Shown: positions 11,754-23,004, counted from the first letter of the stretch. The stretch is 64,000 nt of DNA from Aurelia coerulea (GCA_039566865.1 CM076949.1:17894501-17958500), one strand, 5' to 3'. Program-made: numbers and translations. Notes: generated by a model from the letters alone, not told the origin.

Positions 11754-12470
11754 CATCGTATGAACGCAGTCTAAAAGGGAAATTAAGTTTGAATTTACCT
11801 GTGTCAACAGCGAGAAGCGCACTCCAAACTTTGTTGTGTTGAATGATGAGAACAAAGAAATAGGAATGCAACCTCTGTTAAATACTCAATGAGTCAGGTT
11901 CCTTACGATCCTTAAATCCAGGATCCTCAATTCCGAGTTTTATCAGGTGCAGATTTGCCTGCGAAGAGTAATCACGACAATAGAAACGCCCCATCGGTGA
12001 CGAGTAAAGAATAGAGAATTGAAATTTTCCTTTATCATCCAGCTAAGATAATATTGTCTTGCTCTGTTTGAAAATCATAAGCTTGAAAAATTTCTATTAT
12101 TGCTGAAAACCACTGTCCACTACACTCTCTTTGCAGTCCATTTTGTCAGCAAACACACAGGAAGTGAGGGATGGCTGCTTTGGAAGTCAAAATCGTGTTT
12201 GTGCTATTTCTCTGCGGAGTCTGTGAGTATGGCAAGCATTTATGGTTCTAGTTATGAGCTTTACTATACTGTGTTTCGACTTACACGTATTTTTTTATAA
12301 GAAACTGCCCATAAGAAACTCAACTCTCAAATCGCCAAAAAATTAAGAATCTCCAGTACTGGAAAAATATCAGGTAAGAAACTATTTACTTTGATAAAGT
12401 AAAATCATTGATAAAAATTTTTTCGTGTGTAAAAAGAGTTCTTGCTACTATGTGTTAGGCCATACAGTAT
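11754..12470. other. Non-coding stretch with a partial ATAAGAAACT-family repeat
   Basis: No gene is seen. From about 12281 a truncated copy of the ATAAGAAACT family begins (ACACGTATTTTTTTATAAG), next to the complete copy at 12471. Confidence 0.45.
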
Positions 12471-12894
12471 ATACACGTTTTTTCTTTTATAAGAAACTGG
12501 TTTATAAGAAACTGGTTTATAAGAAACTAGTACTAGGATGGCGAAAAAATTAAGAAACTCTAGTACTATGCTTGAGAATTGCTAAGAAATTTTTAAAGCC
12601 AAACACAAGGAAATCATGGGAAAATTGTCGTTGAGCCTTTATATTTTAGTAATACTCATGATAGATTTATGTTTTTAATCAAATAGAACTCTCCTTCTCG
12701 CTAAAAATTGTGCTGTCTGTCAAGAAACGAGTACTTGGCAGTGGTAGAAATTACATGCATCCTACATGCATCCAAAAAAATAAGAAAAACATTAAGAAAC
12801 TTTTAGTACTAAAAAACTGAAATTTTCACGTAAAATTAAGAACTGTTAGTACTATGGGCTTATCCAAGTTTCTTATAAAAGAAAAAACGTGTAT
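12471..12894. mobile_element. MITE of the ATAAGAAACT family
   Basis: The left end ATACACGTTTTTTCTTTTAT and the right end are perfect complements for about 28 bases. The interior repeats AAGAAACT and AGTACT motifs. Relatives are at 15921-16334 and about 51515-51800. The TA at the ends could be the target duplication of a Tc1/mariner-type element. Confidence 0.75.
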
Positions 12895-13494
12895 CTAAAG
12901 AGCATTTAACATATTTTGGACAAATTCAACACGTTCAAGAAGGCTAATATCTCGCATCAGTAACTTCGCCAAGGGATGGACTTAGATGTCCACCCAAGTT
13001 TTCCTAGAGTTAGAGTTTCTAATTTAATTTTCTCTAAATCCATTAAAAACGTTGAGGGAGGGGGCAGATTTTTGTTGATTTGGAACTTTTGTGACAACTG
13101 GTTTTCCTCTAGAATTCTGAATTCCGTTAATTTAATATATTTTCTTTTCCTTCCTCGTAAATTTATATATGACGCACTTTTCTGTTTCGATTTTCATTTT
13201 GCAAAAGTGACCGCTGTTACGAAGAATGGTGCTTGAAATGGTTGCTTTGCCAATCAAGGAACCCTTGGGGGGACTCAGGAACGTAAAGCCAACCTTTCAG
13301 TCTCAAATATTACATTAAAGTGAATATCATCAGCCAATGGAATGTAAATAAAAATTGGAGGAGCCTCGGCGAACTCTGACTAGAGTTCTTCGAGCCTCCT
13401 CGTAGCATCGAGAGCACTAGTGTGCTCTTCAGAAATTATTACTTTCTGATATGTTTTCATCCGCTACACCATTCCTACACGATGAATGCTGACG
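12895..13494. other. Non-coding stretch with two adjacent hairpins
   Basis: At 13358-13401 GAGGAGCCTCGGCGAACTCT pairs with the following segment. At 13411-13428 AGAGCAC pairs with GTGCTCT. No gene is supported. Confidence 0.45.
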
Positions 13495-13745
13495 AAAAAC
13501 AACACCTTTTGGATGGCTATCTTTAAAACATGGAAACTGGAATCTGGAAACTGGAATCTGGAAACTGGAATCTGGAAACTAGAATCTGGAAACTGGAATC
13601 TGGAATCTGGAAACTGGAATCTGGAATCTGGAATCTGGAATCTGGAAACTGGAAACTCGGAAATATAAAACGGAAATAATCTTAACTGATCGTAGAAATC
13701 GATGATTAAAGGTAGATTCCTGTTTTTACTAAATGAATAAAGGGT
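13495..13745. repeat. Dispersed repeat with a GGAATCT/GGAAACT heptamer array
   Basis: Bases 13531-13657 hold about 18 heptamers alternating between GGAATCT and GGAAACT. The flanks match, in inverse orientation, the copies at 14258-14490 and 15540-15850, which carry only about four to six heptamers. The open frames on both strands are by-products of the array. Confidence 0.8.
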
Positions 13746-13861
13746 TCCCATGAAGGCCTATCGTCATGTAAAAATATATTTTTGTAAGCAGTTATGAACA
13801 AAACATCACAAACAATAAAAATGAAACCGTTGAACTGAGGATGATAAAATTGGAGACTTAT

Positions 13862-14090
13862 GACCTGTTTATACGAGGAAAACACCTCACCTAATCTGCC
13901 AGACCCAGGGCTGGCAGGCGAGACCTCGCCGAGGTGAGATTCCGCCTCTAACGAGGCAATATCTCACCATCCCGATGGTGTCGGGTTTGTCATATGAACG
14001 CGAAGTGAGAAAACAATGGGATTCTATAGGAATCTCGCCTGTCAAGCCCGGATCTGGCAGGTGAGGTGTTTTTCTCCATACAAACAGGCC
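13862..14090. mobile_element. MITE with GGCCTGTTT ends
   Basis: The ends read ACCTGTTTATACGAGG and the complement of GGCCTGTTTGTATGG, followed inside by CACCTCACC and its complement. The interior is CG-rich compared with the flanks. Related pieces lie at about 14498-14640 and 19641-20160. Confidence 0.7.
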
Positions 14091-14497
14091 ATTAGCAGAT
14101 AAGGTGAACGATCCCTTCTGCTCCACAACGTGGAGGTGAAAATGGAGAGCTGCTTCAAAATGCCAAGTCTTAGAAAAAGTGCTATCCAGGTCATTATTTG
14201 CTTTGAAATAGAAAAGGGTCTTGCCAACAGGCTAGAACAAATTAGCTAGCTAAGCACACATTGTTTTGATATGAAATTCTGAATAATCATAAAGAAAAGA
14301 TTAGTGCAGTTCAAAGTTCGCCGTCATCCACATTGAAAAGCTTCAAATCACTTCCCAAACTGATCCCATTTATTGTAATTCATCGCACTTCATCGGAATT
14401 CTGGGTCTACGATTAATTAGGATTATTTCCGTTTTACATCCCAATCATTTTAAAGATTCCAGTTTCCAAATTCCAGTTTCCAGAAAGATAGCGATAT

Positions 14498-14640
14498 CTC
14501 ACTGTACATGTCGTGTCGGGTTTGTCATCTAAACGCAAAGTAAAAACAATGGGATTCTACAGGAAGTAGGAATCTCGCCTGTCAGGTCCGGGCAGCCCAG
14601 GTCTGGCAGGTGAGGTGTTTTTTCGCATTTAAACAGGCCC
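14498..14640. mobile_element. Truncated GGCCTGTTT-family MITE
   Basis: It shares ACAATGGGATTCTA and CAGGTGAGGTGTTTTT with the copy at 13862-14090 and ends AAACAGGCC. The left TIR is missing or degraded. Confidence 0.55.
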
Positions 14641-14943
14641 TTAGCAGATACAACAGAATGATAATTGTCGCTCGAAGGTTCAAGTGCGTGTCAAATGTTT
14701 GTTTGGTGGTAGAGTATAAGTTCATCGCCCACGAAGGTGAAAGATCCCTTCCGCTCCAATGTGGAGGTGAAAATGGAGCGCTGTTTTAAAGTGCCTCTTA
14801 GAAATAGTTTGAATGAAGATCTTGGCCTACCAAAATTTAGGTTTGAAGAGACAAGTTTTGATAATGCAGGAGATAAAATGATAACAAATAGTCAAAAACT
14901 GATACTTTGTCTACTAGTACCCCTTAAATTCTCACTGAATGGA

Positions 14944-15343
14944 TCAAGGGCGCCTACCTTGTAGGAAGTGTGTTTATTCCCAGTACTGTAGAGTAATTGG
15001 TGTCCTGTGACCCAGTACAGAGAGTGTCCTAGAACCGTACTGTGACCCATAAGTACACAGAGTCAGTCCTCTCAAGGTCAAGATGACGTATGAATAACTT
15101 TGTGGTTTCAAATTCCGGTGTTTATGAAGCACGAGATCAACTGTTATACGATCTGGCCACAGGGAATCAGACAGCGTGATTTTTGATTGGTCAACACTAA
15201 CAGACGTTATAATCTGAAAATCCCTGCAACTAGAAAGACTTCTTATGATATACAAAGATTAACAGGACTGGGTCATAGGACACCAATTACTACACGTAAA
15301 GTACCGTGAATAAACACACTTCCTACAACGTAGGCGCCCTTGA
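14944..15343. mobile_element. 400-bp TIR element
   Basis: The left end TCAAGGGCGCCTACCTTGTA is mirrored at the right (TACAACGTAGGCGCCCTTGA), and the complement continues into GGAAGTGTGTTTATTC. Inner segments GTAATTGGTGTCC and its complement also pair. It has no coding capacity. Confidence 0.75.
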
Positions 15344-15920
15344 GTGGATAGGATCAGGTCCGTATGAAGCAGCGTCTGATTGGGGGGCTTTCATTTTTAA
15401 AACAATAGGGAACAATGAATCTAATTAATGCCTGTGTCGAGCATCATTGTTTTCAAAATTATTGATGGATTTCAAAATTATAGGATTCAGTGAGGATTAT
15501 GCTAAGGGCAGGCTTGAAAAGAAATACAATTCAAAAATAATAGCTAAGCATACATTGTTTTGGTATGAAATTCCGAATAATCATAACGATCTGACTCCCT
15601 CTGTTTGGAGGAAGAGAAGAAAAGATTAGTGAAGTTCAAATTTTGCAGTCATCCACGTTGAAAAGCTTCAAATCACTTCCCAAACTGATCCCATTTATCG
15701 TATTTCATCACACTTCGTCGGAATTCTGGGTCTACGATCAATTAGGATTATTTCCGTTTTACATTTCCGATCATTTTAAAGATTCCAGTTTCCATATTCC
15801 AGTTTCCAGATTCCAGTTTCCATGTTTTAAAGATAGCCCCTTTTGGATCCAGTTGAGGAAGTTGATTGTTTCGTCGTTGTTTATTTATTTCTGATCGAGG
15901 CAATTGACGTCACTATGCTA

Positions 15921-16334
15921 TACACGTTTTTTTTTATAAGAAACTGGTTTATAAGAAACTAGTACTATGATGACCAAACATTTAAGAAACTTTAGTACTA
16001 CGTTCAAGAACAAGTAAGAAACTCTAAAATCTTATTTCTAGAATAAGAATCGGTAGATTACTGTTTCGTGCGGTATTGCGTTTGTAAATACCAAGTTCTG
16101 ACTGCAAAATATTGGTAACAATGTGCCTGGCTTATTAGTCGTGGTGACAATTTCAATGCAAAATGCAAGCCCATTGTCGATAAGAAGGCTCAACCTCGAG
16201 CCATAACGCAATTTTAGACCCCAAAAAATAAGAAACTAATTAAGAAACTTTTTACTAAAACACCGTAATTTTCATGCGAAATTAAGAAACTTTTAGTCTA
16301 AGTGCTGATCTAAGTTTCTTATAAAAAAACGTTT
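15921..16334. mobile_element. MITE of the ATAAGAAACT family, second copy
   Basis: Its ends (ACACGTTTTTTTTTATAAG and its near complement) and interior AGAAACT/AGTACT motifs match the copy at 12471-12894. The interior has diverged. Confidence 0.7.
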
Positions 16335-16751
16335 CATCACGATATCGATTCCATACTCAATCACTCCCCAAACAACCTCTTACACCATGACATGCAATCT
16401 GAAGGCCACACTGCACGAGACATCTCTCAGCTCTCCCATTAACCCACTTTGTGAGTCAAAAAATATCGAAACAGATGAAAATACTAAAGAAGGTGTTTCC
16501 CACGTTTTCCGAGAGTCTGAAGGGGCGTGGTCAGCAAACTTATGTCTCTACTACTACAGACCCCCCTCGCATTTTTTCACCCCACATTTTTTGGTTGGTG
16601 ACGTTCCTGTCTCACATCTTCAGTAAACTACGAGAGGGGCTTGTCAAGTGGTCTGGAACACAGGCTATGGGCTGGATGAATTTATTGTTCGCTTATATGA
16701 GAGGAGGGCTAGCCCTAATTGGTCACAAAGGTCCGCAAATTTGAATCTTCC
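16335..16751. other. Non-coding stretch
   Basis: Two overlapping short open frames exist (16387-16744), but no domain is recognisable. I see no structure. Confidence 0.35.
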
Positions 16752-16755
16752 TTAA

Positions 16756-16926
16756 AGGGAATCGACATAGTTAAAAGCTGGCCCGGGCCAAGTTAGAAAT
16801 ATAATCTATTGTATTCAATAACTTCGACGCCTGCCGTTTCATTGTGTGGTGAAGGAAACAATTTGTTTGTGGGCGTTTCTTCAGCCTATTTATAGCAGCT
16901 TGTCGATACAGCTATGTCTATTCCCT
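16756..16926. mobile_element. TTAA-flanked 171-bp MITE (piggyBac-like)
   Basis: TTAA stands on both sides (16752-16755 and 16927-16930). The ends are AGGGAAT and ATTCCCT, and the TIR extends imperfectly through GACATAG/CTATGTC. A TTAA duplication fits piggyBac-type insertion, but the superfamily is inferred from the duplication alone. Confidence 0.6.
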
Positions 16927-17289
16927 TTAACGTCAAAATTGACATTGCAGTGTTCCTTGACTAACTTGAATTATTTTCCCTCTCTGCCGTTTTTTTAAAC
17001 ATCAAATGCACTACCTGATATAAGGCATGGCGATTATAAACTAACCTAAGATAACAGCAACAGTAACAACAATAACAATAAATTAACATTAAAAGGATTC
17101 TGGTTGCTTTATGTACGCAAAGGTCGTTGATGGTGAGCTTTGGCCTTTCCTTCGCTACGCAAACAACTCTTTGGTATTTGCTGCAATAAACAAAATGGGC
17201 AACAATCGGGGCTGTTATTAAATATAAGAAATACCTTGTGCGTGCATTTCTATTCTTGAAATGCCAACAATACCTCCTTCAATCATGGT

Positions 17290-17530
17290 TTACCGAAATA
17301 CGAATTACGAGTTACAAGCTATGAGCTACGAGTTACGATTTCCGAGTTAGTTTTGATGTACGAATTACGGGTTACGAATATACCAGGTACTTTTCTTTCA
17401 CGAGTTACACGAGTTACAAGTCATTTTTATTTTAAGAATTAAGTTTTACTTCACGAGTTACGAGTTGCTTTTGTTGTACGAGTTACTTTTTGTTTCGCCA
17501 GCTACTAGTTACGAGTCATTTTTATTATAC
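17290..17530. repeat. ACGAGTTAC short-unit repeat, left flank
   Basis: Irregular copies of ACGAGTTAC(AAG) run up to the left end of the long-TIR element. The same repeat continues at 20884-21005 on the other side, so the element split a pre-existing array. Confidence 0.7.
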
Positions 17531-18252
17531 TAGACCAGGCGGAGAATAGGGGAATGGTCACCCGAGAGCGAAATTTATGAGACCAATTGCATTTGGTCAA
17601 TTCGAGGGTGCTGATTTCGAAAATCGATGTTATACGAGGGTTTATTGGGGCCATCAGCCTCGTTTTCACGTTTAAAGTCTCGTTTTCATGTATATGAAGG
17701 AAACCAACGAGAAGCCAGTTTTAAATGGAGATATGTCATTTCTTAAAGTATGTTAAGCATCTTTGTTGAGCATAAATACTGAAAATTGAATTTGGAACTG
17801 TAAGGGGGGCGAACAGCCTCGTTTTCGTTATGAAATAGCATGCAATCTTACAATTTCTATCCTTAGATGGACATCTAAAAGGCTAAATACATGCGAAATT
17901 TTTGAAACCAAGTGCCTTTGGTCAATTCAAGGGTGCTGATTTCGAAAATCGATATTATACGGGGGTTTATGGGGCCATCAGCCTCGTTTTCAGGTTTTTT
18001 AAAGTCTCACTTTCGCATATACGAAGGAATCCAATGAGAAACCAGCTTTAAATGGCAACAGCCTCGTTTTCATTACGAAATAGCGTAATCTTTCAATTTC
18101 TATCCTTAGATGAACATCTAAAAGGCTTAAATATTATGGAGAGACTGATTTTGAATTCTCATCAATAGGGGCTATGCAGCGCTGTTCATCATCAATTGAT
18201 AAATAAAACCAATGGAAATGCAAGCGGATTATCTAAATAAAGTCAAATCGTT

Positions 18253-19479
18253 TCAAAGTTCCTCAAAATCGTCTTCAGAGTCACTACACTCGATACTCTC
18301 AATATCCTGCTCATCGTTGACTTCAGCTTGGTTAAACAAAAGCTCCGATACATCTTCTGGGTAACAAGTACCACTCCAACGAACTGATCCTCCTTCATCC
18401 CAACCATGATCTTCTGGGGAGCCCAATTGAAGAATCAAACTATCGAAGATCATGGCGACCTAGTTTTCTACGCAGAATATGAAGCTTCAGGTTTTCTTTG
18501 CATGGTGGCAGGGGACTAAGATCTACGACTTTCTTTTCTCTTTCGAACTTCTGCATAAACAACTTGTGTCGCAGCTGATTCACTGATAATATTCTTTGAT
18601 TTCCATATAATACGCAAACAAACTTCTCGAAACCATTGAAGAGATTGTCCGACACCTGAGAGGAGCTTCCAACTCAGGAAAAAGGCTTACGAATTCAACT
18701 TTCTTCGACATTGTCCTCCAAAATGCTTGCTTTCCCTTTCTAAATAGACTGGAAACAAAGTCGTTGCCAGAAAGAGCGTGAAGGCCAAGTAATGCTTTCT
18801 TTTTCTCGATCTCAAGGCTTGATGATGTCATGTCGATTATCTTCCGTTGTTTTCACGTACCATTATCTACGAGAATCTTCGTTCCGCCGAATTCATGTGA
18901 AAGGAACAATGCTAGAATGTCGATGTCACCAGAGGGGGGTCGAATCATGACAGCATCATCGGGTGAAGAATCCCCAGCTTTAACCAATGCCACCAACTTC
19001 GTGTCTGCTTCTTCGTGGTTGCTGGCCCAATTTTCGAGAACTTCAAAATGATCCTCTGTAACTTTCGCACACTGAGATTTGTTTGAAATTATTACTGTCC
19101 GGCTAAATATTTGGCTACGGCCTTCAATTATTGCAAGCTGAAGAAGATCAAACAACATCTCTTTGTTTTCCCCATTGCGGAGAAAGCTGTTAAAGTCATA
19201 TGGCACTTTCATGTCAGGACTCGTCAAGACGTATCTCTCACTTACACCTCTCTTAACTCTATTACTACCCTTTATGCTGTTGTCCCTGTATGTGTCACAG
19301 ACAATAACAATTGTTGTATACCGGGTCGGAACTGTAGCAAATATTTTGGTCGCCATTTGTCTTATTCTTGATGCAGGACGAACCAAACTTCGTATGGCTG
19401 CGGCAAGGGCCAAGTAGTATGTGTTCAATTTCTCCGCAGGTGGTAGTTCACCTGGGCTAACGATAGTTAGGTCACTCAT
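18253..19479 (-). pseudogene. PIN/FEN-like nuclease-domain protein, broken
   Basis: Read from 19479 leftwards, one frame encodes 209 residues, then a single TGA (18853-18855), and continues in the same frame to near 18660. Frameshifts near 18660 and 18470 then carry the reading through KENLKLHIL and EDHGWDEGGSVRW to the end. Motifs in order are NHEEADTKLVALVKAG, GDIDILAL and LLGLHALSGNDFVSS. Their acidic residues and spacing recall FEN1/XPG-type PIN nucleases (EAEA, DxD, GxD), which is inference from pattern. From memory, related uncharacterised proteins ending in PPC...LH...NY and GHGW blocks are abundant in invertebrate genomes. The N-terminus is short, so the gene looks truncated as well as interrupted. 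It lies wholly inside the long-TIR element. Confidence 0.65.
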
Positions 19480-19640
19480 GGCAGCTTCGTATAATTTGCT
19501 TTTAACGGTCTATCTGATGGCACCATCTGCTGTGCTGAGAGGCATCGATATGGGTGCAAGTGGAAACGATAGAGTAGTCTCGAGATCTACACCTGCCTTG
19601 TGCTTGTTCGAGTACGTAACTAGCAAGAGACGGTTTTCAC

Positions 19641-20160
19641 GGGTGTTTACATGAAAAGAGTTTCATCCCACTCAGGCGGGCTAGCCTCTTTTTCGTGCCA
19701 TAATTTGGGTGCCACAGTGCCACACGCTATAAACTTTGGTTGCAAGCAATTAATTTTTTTAAAGCAATGGCGGAAAACTTCCGTTGCAGATTGCAAAGCT
19801 GTCCGGAATACTTGCTCTTGTTACAGTTACTAGAAATTTTGATTTTATGGGCGATTTATCAAAAGTATCCGATGGATAGGTTCGTTGCATCTCAGTCGAG
19901 AAAACGAAATAGTTTCCTTCGAAAGACAACCATTACAGACGTCCACTTAATTTTCTTCATTTCTGTTCGCGTTTCTTTAATTCGAGTTCGAGGATTTGTT
20001 GTTGATTCAGTTGGCCACTGCTGATTTGTTGCTAGAAATGGTTTGGTGCCAAAATTATTTATTTAGGCACGCGTATAACGGAGACTCTCAGAAGACACAG
20101 ATCTCACTCAGGTGAGCCAGCCCACTTAGGTGGGCTGGCCCATCTCATGTAAACAGGCCC
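19641..20160. mobile_element. GGCCTGTTTACATG-type element nested in the long-TIR element
   Basis: The left end GGGTGTTTACATG and the right end CATGTAAACAGGCCC face each other, followed inside by CCCACTCAGGCGGGCTAGCC and its imperfect complement. It is related to the copies at 13862 and 14498. The interior is non-coding as far as I can see. Confidence 0.6.
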
Positions 20161-20883
20161 TTAGACTTCTTTTTACATGTAATTCACAACATCAAAATAT
20201 TAGATATTATACTAACAAAGCGTTTTATTAAATTCTTATCGTACAAACGAGGCTGTTGCCCCCCCCCCCCCCCCCTAACAGTCCTAAGTTCAACTTAAAG
20301 CATCTATACCCAGCAACGATGCTTAATATACGTTAAGATAAGAACTATCTCCATTTAAAGCTGGTTTCTCATTGGATTCCTTCATATATGCGAAAGTGAG
20401 ACTTTAAAAAAACCTGAAAACGAGGCTGATGGCCCCATAAACCCCCGTATAATATCGATTTTTGAAATCAGCACCCTTGAATTGACCAAAGGCACTTGGT
20501 TTCAAAAATTTCGCATGTATTTAGCCTTTTAGATGTCCATCTAAGGATAGAAATTGTAAGATTGCATGCTATTTCATAACGAAAACGAGGCTGTTCGCCC
20601 CCCTTACAGTTCCAAATTCAATTTTCAGCATTTATGCTCAACAAAGATGCTTAACATACTTTAAGAAATGACATATCTCCATTTAAAACTGGCTTCTCAT
20701 TGGTTTCCTTCATATACGTGAAAACGAGACTTTAAACGTGAAAACGAGGCTGATGGCCCCCATAAACCCTCGTATAACATCGATTTTCGAAATCAGCACC
20801 CTCGAATTGACCAAATGCAATTGGTCTCATAAATTTCGCTCTCGGGTGACCATTCCCCTATTCTCCGCCTGGTCTATACGAGC

Positions 20884-21005
20884 CACCATTTATTTCACAA
20901 GCTACGAGTTACAAGTCATTTTTATTGTGCGAGTTACTTTTTACTCTACGAGTTACGGGACGAGTTACAAGTTATTTTATAGTTTCTATTTTACGAGTTA
21001 CGAGC
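20884..21005. repeat. ACGAGTTAC short-unit repeat, right flank
   Basis: Copies of ACGAGTTAC and CAAGTCATTTTTATT continue the array seen at 17290-17530. Confidence 0.65.
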
Positions 21006-21541
21006 TGGATAATATCATAAAGACAGTTGGAAATTCGAAATGTAATATAACATACTATGACATAGACATAGACGGATTTGTCTATAAGAAACTAAGAATT
21101 TGAGCCTGTACTAAAATTCCTTTAAAGTTTTCAGATCTTGAGTTCTGAGAGTTTCTGTCGAGTTTCTAGAAAGGTTTCACAACGACCTTCTTTTTTGCTC
21201 TCTGTACCCTCCGGAACATTTCAAAATAAAGTTTTCAAAGCCTTTTCAATCTCTTTTCATTACTCAACTTCCTAGCAATATGATACAGAAAGCAGGTGAA
21301 AATAGATAGTTTCTTAAGTTATATTTTTGCAGCAGGGTACTGGAGAAGGAGGAAATTATAAGTAAAAATCAAGGAAAGTAAACGCGTTTTGATAGCAAAA
21401 CATGAAGTTAGCTGTGAGAAATAAAGCCACCGAAAACAAGACAGTATGCCCGGGGTTGTAACTTCCATACGAAGGGCAACGCAACATGTACGTGCCCCCC
21501 CCCATTTGGATGGATTTTGTTATGAACCTCAAAGATTTCTA
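21006..21541. other. Non-coding stretch
   Basis: I see no gene or repeat structure that I can support. Confidence 0.35.
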
Positions 21542-21549
21542 ACTATATG

Positions 21550-21871
21550 CCCGGGGGTGGGGGGGGGTACTTGGAATATTTGTTCGACGGGGATGTGCCG
21601 TTCTTAAGGGTATCGTTTTCACCTATTTTTTCTAGCACAGGGTATCAAAGTGAGGTAATTTTTCTAGAGCAGGTTGTCAAAACGTGTCAAAAGGATATTC
21701 TTGTAGATCGGGTCGTTTTTGGTAAAATTTCATGTTTTTGGCGTATACATATCACCAATCTCTTCTAGAACAGGTCATCATTTTGAGCGAAGAATTCTGA
21801 AGCAGGGAAAACAAAAATTTTTCGTGGGCACACCCCCCGTACAAAGATAAGTCAGGTACCCTCCCCCCGGG
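21550..21871. mobile_element. G/C-tract hAT-like MITE, copy 1
   Basis: The ends are CCCGGGGGTGGGGG and the C-rich CTCCCCCCGGG. The eight flanking bases are identical (ACTATATG at 21542-21549 and 21872-21879). The interior shares TCGTTTTCACC and repeated TCTAGAGCAGG/TCTAGCACAGG motifs with copies at 35765 and 48614. No protein is encoded. Confidence 0.85.
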
Positions 21872-21999
21872 ACTATATGTCTCAAAATGTAACTGTTTTA
21901 CCACCGACAATTCCCAATACTGAAGAGCTTCCCAAATTAGTGTATCCTAATTTTGTAGATTATGCATTGCTGCAAGGTAAATTAAAGTCGCCTGCTGTT

Positions 22000-22328
22000 T
22001 CCACTTAGTTGATATCTTTCATTGAATTGAATTCCTTTTCTAACGCAGGAATTCAATTCAATTCAATTTAAAGGAACAGTAAGGGGATGGAACAGAATGG
22101 AACAGTAACAGTAAAGGAACTGTAGGCTTTGAGCTGCAAGATACTCTTTCTTTATTTCATTGATGTAAAATACCGTATGAATATCAATTCCTCGGCGTAT
22201 GGAGCCATTCCCAGAAATATCTTTAGTTGTCAGTTGAGCTCTGGATTGTGATGTGGGCTATACTGCCGTAATTCTCCTCAGCATTTTTTTTCCTCCTGCA
22301 CAGTCTTGAGTTCTGTCCTATGCAAGAC
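22000..22328. repeat. 330-bp dispersed repeat, copy 1
   Basis: It matches 30013-30345 over its whole length, from CTGCTGTTTCCAC to TTCTGTCCTATGCA. Both contain GGAATTCAATTCAATTCAA, CTTTATTTCATTG-like and GGCGTATGGAGCCATTCCCA. The two copies are in the same orientation. Nothing is coded. Confidence 0.75.
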
Positions 22329-22950
22329 TCCAAGCTTCCAAAGGTGCGAACCACGTCCTTTGGAGTTGAGACCATAGCCTACCTTGGAAATATACTTTGG
22401 CAGTTTTTACCACACGAAATAAAACGATCAAGCACCCTTACTAGTTTCAAAAAACGAATCAGATGTTGGAATGGTGATAAATGCAACTGTAGGCTCTGCA
22501 AAACATACATTCCAAGAGTTGGGTTTCTAACATGATAAACATTTCATGGGCCTTCTCGCTAGGATAGGGGCGGTGCGCTGCTTCCCGTTAGGTTGGGGGA
22601 TGTGCTGTGCGGGATGTGAGGTTCCCTTCACGATGCAGGCACTGGGCTGCGGTTGAACTGGGGAATTGTACCCCAGTGGCGACCACAGCTTAGGATATGC
22701 GTGTGGGGGTTCCCTCGCGCGGTGTGTCCGCCGTCTCTCTGGGAGGTGGGCGTCGCTCCGTACCTCGTATGGAAGGCATGATTCTTATCTTGTAAATAAT
22801 CCATTAAATGTTTTTATTAATTAGCTTTAGGAATTGATTTGTAAATTTGTAAATCTTGTAAAATAGGCCTAAATTAGCTGTAATTTAGCTATTCTTTTTA
22901 TCTTAATTAGCCTAGGTTCAATAAATTAATGACGATGATGATGATGAAAA
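22329..22950 (+). mobile_element. LINE 3' end with GC-rich UTR and GATGAT tail
   Basis: An open frame to 22535 encodes the LINE C-terminal block (VRTTSFGVETIAYLG, LPHEIK, FKKRIR, CNCRLCK), like that at 3-230. The following 400 bases are locally GC-rich, then end in a short GATGATGAT tail near 22945. A microsatellite tail in place of poly-A is common for some LINE clades. The 5' side abuts the 330-bp repeat, so the insertion is truncated. Confidence 0.7.
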
Positions 22951-23004
22951 GAATAGATAACGGAACTTTATTCTTCCCATGCTTGTAATATCTTGTATCA
23001 GCTT

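Larger units (their letters stand above)
14100..15850. repeat. Diverged direct duplications
   Basis: Block 14100-14180 (ATCCCTTCTGCTCC, then GTGGAGGTGAAAATGGAG) recurs at 14740-14815. Block 14258-14490 (AAAAGCTTCAAATCACTTCC) recurs at 15540-15850. The region looks like repeated copies of one mixed-repeat segment. No gene is present. Confidence 0.6.
17531..20876. mobile_element. DNA element with TIRs of about 500-600 bp carrying a nuclease-like gene
   Basis: The ends read TAGACCAGGCGGAGAATAGG and its exact complement. By eye the arms (17531-18130 and about 20270-20876) stay nearly identical for about 500 bases, after which the left arm has lost about 80 bases. Each arm holds two diverged tandem units containing CAGCCTCGTTTTC and ATCGAT. 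TAC on both sides is a possible 3-bp target duplication. The only gene inside is the broken nuclease-like frame at 18253-19479. A younger element sits at 19641-20160. No known transposase was recognised. Confidence 0.85.

Noticed and set aside
13464..13751. Frame with FPDSRFQFPDSRFQ-type repeats
   Set aside because: It is a translated heptamer microsatellite, open on both strands.
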